From: an uncultured Johnsonella sp.
Lineage (GTDB): Bacteria; Bacillota; Clostridia; Lachnospirales; Lachnospiraceae
Reading direction: 5' to 3'
DNA length: 10,125 nt
NCBI GenBank assembly: GCA_905373785.1
Contig: CAJPUK010000079.1
Span: 1 to 10,125, forward strand
Part shown: positions 6,646 through 10,125 of the stretch, piece by piece
How the letters are laid out: every line of letters starts with the position of its first letter
How positions within the stretch are numbered: the first letter of the stretch is position 1
The notes under the pieces: model-generated
Database searches by the model: none
The model's input: only the letters and a program-made list of their open reading frames with translations
Told to the model about the DNA's origin: nothing
Position numbers and translations under genes: made by a program

Positions 6646-8364
6646 ATGAATATATATAGCAGTACACACAGTTTTAATACCTTAAGTACTTATGATTCGG
6701 GGACAGATTTACTTAAAGAGCTTAGGGTAATTAGAAATGAAGAGTTCGGTTTTTTTGTGGCTTTCAATGTTGAAAAAAGAGCCTATGTAAGCCTTGGAAG
6801 ACACTATGATTTACCTTGGTGGGGGCTTGAGAACAGATATCGCTTTGAGACCATTGTTATACATGGTGAAAATCACACAGCTGCCAAGATAGAAAACTAT
6901 CTGTGTTCTTATATAGAAGATGATGATAAAAGCCTATATGCAGATGTGATAAACAGTGAAAAAGCTTTGTATTATGAAAAAGGAGCGGTGCCTATATATA
7001 TAAGCGGAAGTATAGCCGAAGGTTTTGCTGCCGATACCTTAAGCCTTAGATTTAATTTGTATAAAAGCAGTGCCTACTATGCAGAGGAGCTGATTGAAAG
7101 TAGGGATTTTAATATAAATGTTATGGATTTTTCTCTTAAGGAAGAGGATAAGGTATTCTTTCTTGACCTGTGGCAGCATCCTTGCTCATGGGCAAGGACT
7201 TACGGTTTGGAATACTTTAGCGACAGACATTTTGAACTTATAGAAAAGTATATAAGAGAATTGTCAAAACTCGGTCAATGTGTTACAGACCTTATAGTGT
7301 CGGACTTTCCCTGGGCAGGTCAGGCTTGCTTTATGATAGAGAATAACCCTTCCCGTCTGTATGAGTACAACATGGTAAGGATAAGTAAAAGAAACGGTGA
7401 ATTTATATATGATTTTGGTATAGTTGACAGGTATATAGAACTTTGCCTAAAATATAACATTTGCAAGGAGATAAATCTTTTCGGTATCTGCGGTAATTGG
7501 CATGGCTTTGATTTCAAATCCCCTATGACAGATTATGAGGATCCTATACGGCTAAGTTTCTATGATGAGGACAGAGCTTGTTATGATTATATAAGGAATA
7601 AGGCTGAGCTTGGAAGATACTTAAAAGCCTTATTTGCACATTTGGACTCTAAAGGCTATATGTCTATAACAAAGATAATAGGTGATGAGCCGAGTGATTA
7701 TAAAAAATTTGCAGGCTTTCATGAATTCTTAAGCTCCTGCTATGAAAAGGAACTTAAGTTCAAGTATGCCTTGCACAGTGCTACCTTCCTTGATGATTAT
7801 AAGGGAAGTCTTGAGAGCTTTTCACTTAATTCAGCCTATGTAGGATATTATGTAAAGAATGGAAGGCTTGAGGGAATATTAAAGGAGAATTCCAAGGAAA
7901 TGACATGGTATCCTTGTTGTTTTCCTAAAAAACTTAATACCTTTGTGTCAAGTCCGCTTATAGAATCAAGGTATCTCGGACTTTACACATATTTGTGGAA
8001 GTTTAAAGGAATGCTTCGCTGGGCTTACGGACTGTATACGGAAAAGCCTCTAAATAACATATCCTATAAACCGAAAAAGTGGCAGGCGGGAGATATGTTT
8101 TTTGTCTACCCCGGTAAGGATATGGAAGTTATGCACAGCATAAGAGAAAAAAATATGCTTTTTGCCATACAGGATTTTAATATTTTTAAAAAACTTGAAA
8201 AACAGGGTCTGGATGTAGAAAATTATCTGCGTGAAAAGATGGAAATAAAACTGCTTGCAGGAGTGGGAGATAAAGAGCTTAGCCTTGAAATTGATGAGTA
8301 CAAAGACTATGAGTACTATAAAAGGATAAGGGACGAATTGATAAGGAGTTTTTATGAGAAGTAA
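6646..8364 (+). CDS. GH123/DUF4091-type glycoside hydrolase, cytoplasmic (beta-N-acetylgalactosaminidase-like)
   Basis: This 572-residue protein has no signal peptide, so it should act on imported substrate. AGAGGAG stands 7 nt before the ATG. Residues 1 to about 200 look like a beta-rich N-terminal domain and the rest like a TIM-barrel catalytic domain. The strand-end motif KIIGDEPSD carries adjacent D347 and E348. GH123 enzymes use such an Asp-Glu pair for substrate-assisted hydrolysis of N-acetyl-beta-galactosaminides. The C-terminal part has the DUF4091 landmarks MTWYPCCFP, SPLIESRYLGLYTYLWKFKGMLRWAYGLY (about 441-469) and WQAGDMFFVYPG, then SIREKNMLFAIQDFNIFKKLEK. Length and layout match the family. 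It is transcribed away from a sugar importer, and its last 11 nt overlap the corrinoid-protein gene. The exact glycosidic substrate is an inference; other hexosaminide or methylated-sugar specificities are possible. Confidence 0.82.
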   Translation: MNIYSSTHSFNTLSTYDSGTDLLKELRVIRNEEFGFFVAFNVEKRAYVSLGRHYDLPWWGLENRYRFETIVIHGENHTAAKIENYLCSYIEDDDKSLYADVINSEKALYYEKGAVPIYISGSIAEGFAADTLSLRFNLYKSSAYYAEELIESRDFNINVMDFSLKEEDKVFFLDLWQHPCSWARTYGLEYFSDRHFELIEKYIRELSKLGQCVTDLIVSDFPWAGQACFMIENNPSRLYEYNMVRISKRNGEFIYDFGIVDRYIELCLKYNICKEINLFGICGNWHGFDFKSPMTDYEDPIRLSFYDEDRACYDYIRNKAELGRYLKALFAHLDSKGYMSITKIIGDEPSDYKKFAGFHEFLSSCYEKELKFKYALHSATFLDDYKGSLESFSLNSAYVGYYVKNGRLEGILKENSKEMTWYPCCFPKKLNTFVSSPLIESRYLGLYTYLWKFKGMLRWAYGLYTEKPLNNISYKPKKWQAGDMFFVYPGKDMEVMHSIREKNMLFAIQDFNIFKKLEKQGLDVENYLREKMEIKLLAGVGDKELSLEIDEYKDYEYYKRIRDELIRSFYEK

Positions 8365-9001
8365 AGAGGAATTGCTTAAATCACTTGCAGAATATGTAGT
8401 TGAGATGGAAGATGAAGATATAGTTGATATTGCAAATGAATATCTTAAGGCAGGTTATCCGGCTCAGGAAGGCATACTTGACGGACTTACTGTAGGCATG
8501 GTTGAGGCAGGCAGACTCTATGACGAAGAAGAGTATTATATAGCGGAGCTTTTGCTTTGTGCTGATGCAATGTATGCAGGTATTAATGTACTTAAAAGTG
8601 CTATTACGGAGAGTAATGAGAATAAAATAAAGGCTGTTATAGGTGTTATAGAAGGAGATACACATGATATAGGAAAGAATCTGGTAAAAATCATGCTTGA
8701 GACTGCCGGTTTTGAGATGATAGATCTTGGAAGAGATGTGCCTATAAATGAGTTTGTCAATTCGTCTATAGAAAATAAAGCAAGCCTTATATGTATGTCC
8801 TCACTGATGTCTACCACCATGTACGGCATGAAGGATGTTATAGAGGGTCTGAAGCAAAAAGGTTATAGAGATAATATCAAGGTCATGGTAGGCGGAGGAC
8901 CTATAACCGATAAGTTTGCAATGCAGATAGGGGCTGATGCCTACTCTGATAATGCGGTTGAGGCAGTAAGTGTTGCAAAAGCGCTTTTTAATATTGCATA
9001 G
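8354..9001 (+). CDS. Corrinoid (B12-binding) methyltransferase protein, MtaC/MtbC/MttC type
   Basis: This 215-residue protein carries a methyl group on cobalt between a substrate-specific methyltransferase and an acceptor-side methyltransferase. Residues 1-88 form the helical cap (LLKSLAEYVVEMEDED, GILDGLTVGMVEAGRLY, YYIAELLLCADAM). Residues 90-215 form the Rossmann-like B12 domain, with the base-off/His-on signature GDTHDIGKNLV (D102, H104, G107), the S149-S-L loop and the G180-G-G glycine turn. Length is typical of stand-alone corrinoid proteins. The ATG lies inside the end of the hydrolase gene, with AAGGAG 5 nt upstream, so translation is probably coupled. The following URO-D-like gene starts 9 nt after the stop. 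The methyl donor cannot be deduced: methanol, methylamine and O-methyl substrates all use this family. Confidence 0.95.
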   Translation: MRSKEELLKSLAEYVVEMEDEDIVDIANEYLKAGYPAQEGILDGLTVGMVEAGRLYDEEEYYIAELLLCADAMYAGINVLKSAITESNENKIKAVIGVIEGDTHDIGKNLVKIMLETAGFEMIDLGRDVPINEFVNSSIENKASLICMSSLMSTTMYGMKDVIEGLKQKGYRDNIKVMVGGGPITDKFAMQIGADAYSDNAVEAVSVAKALFNIA

Positions 9002-9010
9002 GGCTTACGA

Positions 9011-9676
9011 ATGAATAAATTTCCCATATATAACTGTCCCGATATTCTTTTATATGACTATGATAATGAGTATAATAAGTTATATCAAAGCAAGGTCTAT
9101 GAGCTTGAGGGGGCACTTCAGCTTTTTGATAATGATAACAGACTTAATGAGGTATATAAGCATTTGCTTAGGTACGAGAGACTTTCATTGGATAAGAAAT
9201 TAAAATTTGACACGGAAATCAATAATATTAGGCTTGTACTTATAAATAAAGTAAAAAGTGCATTGGATAAGGGCTATGAACTTATAAGCGTAGCCGATCC
9301 GCTCTCAAGCATAGAATTTTTAGGTTTAAAAGCAGCCAAAACTTACCTTGATATATTTTTGCTTGATTTTCTATATGACATAAAGCAAATCTGTGAGGGC
9401 AGAGCCTTTATACATCTATGCCCGAAGTTAAGCATATTGCTTATCAAGGCTATGGAAACTGATAAGAAAAGGCTTGAATATAAGGCTTATACTATAAAGG
9501 TGGATAATGTTAAATTAGATAAAACTTATCCGTCTATTGTTCATGCCTTAATATATGATGGAAAAAGAAGGGAAATCATATCAGGACTTAAATGTATACA
9601 TTTTTTTGGAAAAACCGACACTGTGGCTGTTATTAAATTCAATAAAAAAGATATTGCTGCATCGTTGCTTAAATAA
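9011..9676 (+). CDS. Short URO-D/MtaA-like putative cobamide methyltransferase
   Basis: This 221-residue protein starts 9 nt after the corrinoid gene, with only a weak AGGG ribosome binding site, so coupling is likely. Residues 88-150 read like the core of uroporphyrinogen-decarboxylase-type methyltransferases such as MtaA/MtbA: GYELISVADPLSSIEFLGLK, an amphipathic helix LDIFLLDFLYDIKQI, then the strand RAFIHLCPKL. H135-x-C137 matches the family's zinc-binding HxC, and C195 in SGLKCIHFFGKT sits where the third ligand Cys is expected near the C-terminus. These would bind the zinc that activates a thiol acceptor. The usual length is about 330-380 residues; here the N-terminal barrel half and the segment between the ligands are shortened, with no sign of a frameshift. 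It may be a minimal methyltransferase or a partner subunit. The relationship is judged from motifs only. Confidence 0.6.
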   Translation: MNKFPIYNCPDILLYDYDNEYNKLYQSKVYELEGALQLFDNDNRLNEVYKHLLRYERLSLDKKLKFDTEINNIRLVLINKVKSALDKGYELISVADPLSSIEFLGLKAAKTYLDIFLLDFLYDIKQICEGRAFIHLCPKLSILLIKAMETDKKRLEYKAYTIKVDNVKLDKTYPSIVHALIYDGKRREIISGLKCIHFFGKTDTVAVIKFNKKDIAASLLK

Positions 9677-9931
9677 GTATAGCAAACAACTTCCCTCCTT
9701 TCCTGATTGCATACATCAAAAATTCTCAGCCTAGCCCAACTACACTTACGTTTTTTGATTTACACAGTCAGAGAAATATTTATCGTTTTTGATATGCTTA
9801 TTTTGTAAACAATGCACTCGGCACAGCAAAGGTTAGCTGATGTTTTTTTGCTCTCTGCACTCAGAAAAATATTCATGTTTTTTATATACTTATTTTGTTA
9901 ATGATGTAGCGATGAGATGATAGGATTTTAG
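9677..9931 (+). other. 255-bp leader region of the activator gene
   Basis: No gene and no clear terminator were seen here. Most of it is taken up by an imperfect direct repeat (9745-9907). A TATACT box at 9885-9890 (5/6) within the second copy is the best -10 candidate, but it lacks a good -35. No cobalamin riboswitch core was recognised. AGG (9923-9925) serves the ATG at 9932. Confidence 0.35.
9745..9907. repeat. Imperfect ~70-bp direct repeat upstream of the activator gene
   Basis: Copy 1 (about 9745-9815) and copy 2 (about 9837-9907) are offset by exactly 92 nt. They share GTTTTTT, then CAGTCAGA/CACTCAGA, then AAATATT-ATG/ATC, TTTTTNATAT and CTTATTTTGTWAA with AATG/GATG. They occupy the only sizeable gap in the plus-strand gene set and so may carry duplicated promoter or regulator sites for the activator. 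Confidence 0.6.
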
Positions 9932-10125
9932 ATGAAACAAAGTATACTTGATTATTTGAGAAAAAATAATATTGAAATAAATGCCGCCTGCAACGGTCTC
10001 GGTTCTTGCGGCAAATGTAAAATAAAACTTAATAAGGATTTTGATATAGATAAGGCGGATACAAAGCTTCTTAGCAAGGAAGAGATAGAGGAAGGCTATA
10101 GACTTTCCTGTATGCATTTTATAGA
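9932..10125 (+). CDS. RACo-type corrinoid reductive activator (2Fe-2S/DUF4445), N-terminal part
   Basis: This partial gene starts at the ATG at 9932, preceded by AGG at 7 nt, and has 64 open codons to the right edge. The visible part is a plant-type [2Fe-2S] domain: A-C20-NGLGS-C26-GK-C29-K and, 30 residues later, LS-C60-M, i.e. C-x5-C-x2-C-x30-C. In anaerobes a short ferredoxin domain with the sequence CNGxGxCGKC at the start of a protein, next to a corrinoid-protein gene, is characteristic of RACo/DUF4445 activators. These use ATP to reduce inactive Co(II) corrinoid back to Co(I). A simple ferredoxin or other [2Fe-2S] protein is the alternative, since the ASKHA ATPase part lies outside the window. 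The neighbouring corrinoid gene strongly favours the activator. Confidence 0.8.
   Translation, partial: MKQSILDYLRKNNIEINAACNGLGSCGKCKIKLNKDFDIDKADTKLLSKEEIEEGYRLSCMHFI

Noticed and set aside
7320..7517. Minus-strand open frame inside the GH123-like gene
   Set aside because: It is antisense to a well-supported coding region, has no ribosome binding site of note and no recognisable domain.
8381..8829. Minus-strand open frames across the corrinoid-protein gene
   Set aside because: They mirror the codon pattern of the real gene, which has a clear B12-binding signature on the plus strand.
9677..9931. Cobalamin riboswitch before the activator gene
   Set aside because: No B12-box-like core or the expected conserved helices were recognised; the region is mostly a direct repeat.

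Overview
The window is AT-rich, has strong AGGAGG-type ribosome binding sites, carries lipoprotein-type solute-binding proteins and encodes corrinoid-dependent C1 enzymes. This fits an anaerobic Clostridia-type Firmicute, most likely Lachnospiraceae. The genus is a guess I cannot support from the sequence alone. No RNA gene, CRISPR array, transposase or phage gene was seen.

Left part (1-1799). A DUF1697 gene runs off the left edge on the minus strand, followed by a 130-residue protein of unknown function, also on the minus strand. Each has a plausible promoter of its own. Between the unknown gene and the transporter locus lies a repeat-rich stretch of about 700 bp. It holds imperfect 70-bp direct repeats, a 189-bp nested inverted-repeat element with GC-rich inner hairpins, and a five-copy 25-bp tandem array fused to the right end of that element.

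Middle (1800-6531). A minus-strand carbohydrate ABC importer locus reads, in order of transcription: lipoprotein solute-binding protein, MalF-type permease, MalG-type permease, then after a 314-bp gap a second lipoprotein solute-binding protein. No ATPase is present, so a shared MsmK/UgpC-type ATPase is presumably encoded elsewhere. The first binding protein has a strong extended -10 promoter with a candidate operator at its start point. The second has a leader with two copies of a palindromic site, TATCAATGATA.

Right part (6532-10125). Divergent from the importer, a plus-strand gene set encodes a cytoplasmic GH123/DUF4091-type glycoside hydrolase, an MtaC/MttC-type corrinoid protein whose start overlaps the hydrolase gene by 11 nt, and a short 221-residue protein that resembles a compacted uroporphyrinogen-decarboxylase/MtaA-type methyltransferase. 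After a 255-bp leader with a duplicated ~70-bp block comes the N-terminal [2Fe-2S] domain of a RACo/DUF4445-type corrinoid reductive activator, cut by the right edge.

Working together (inference): the importer brings in an oligosaccharide or glycoside and the cytoplasmic GH123-like enzyme cleaves it. The tightly linked corrinoid protein, URO-D-like protein and activator suggest that a methyl group is taken from, or handled together with, the same substrate. A sugar importer, hexosaminidase-like enzyme and corrinoid methyl-transfer module in one divergent locus is the most unusual feature of the window.
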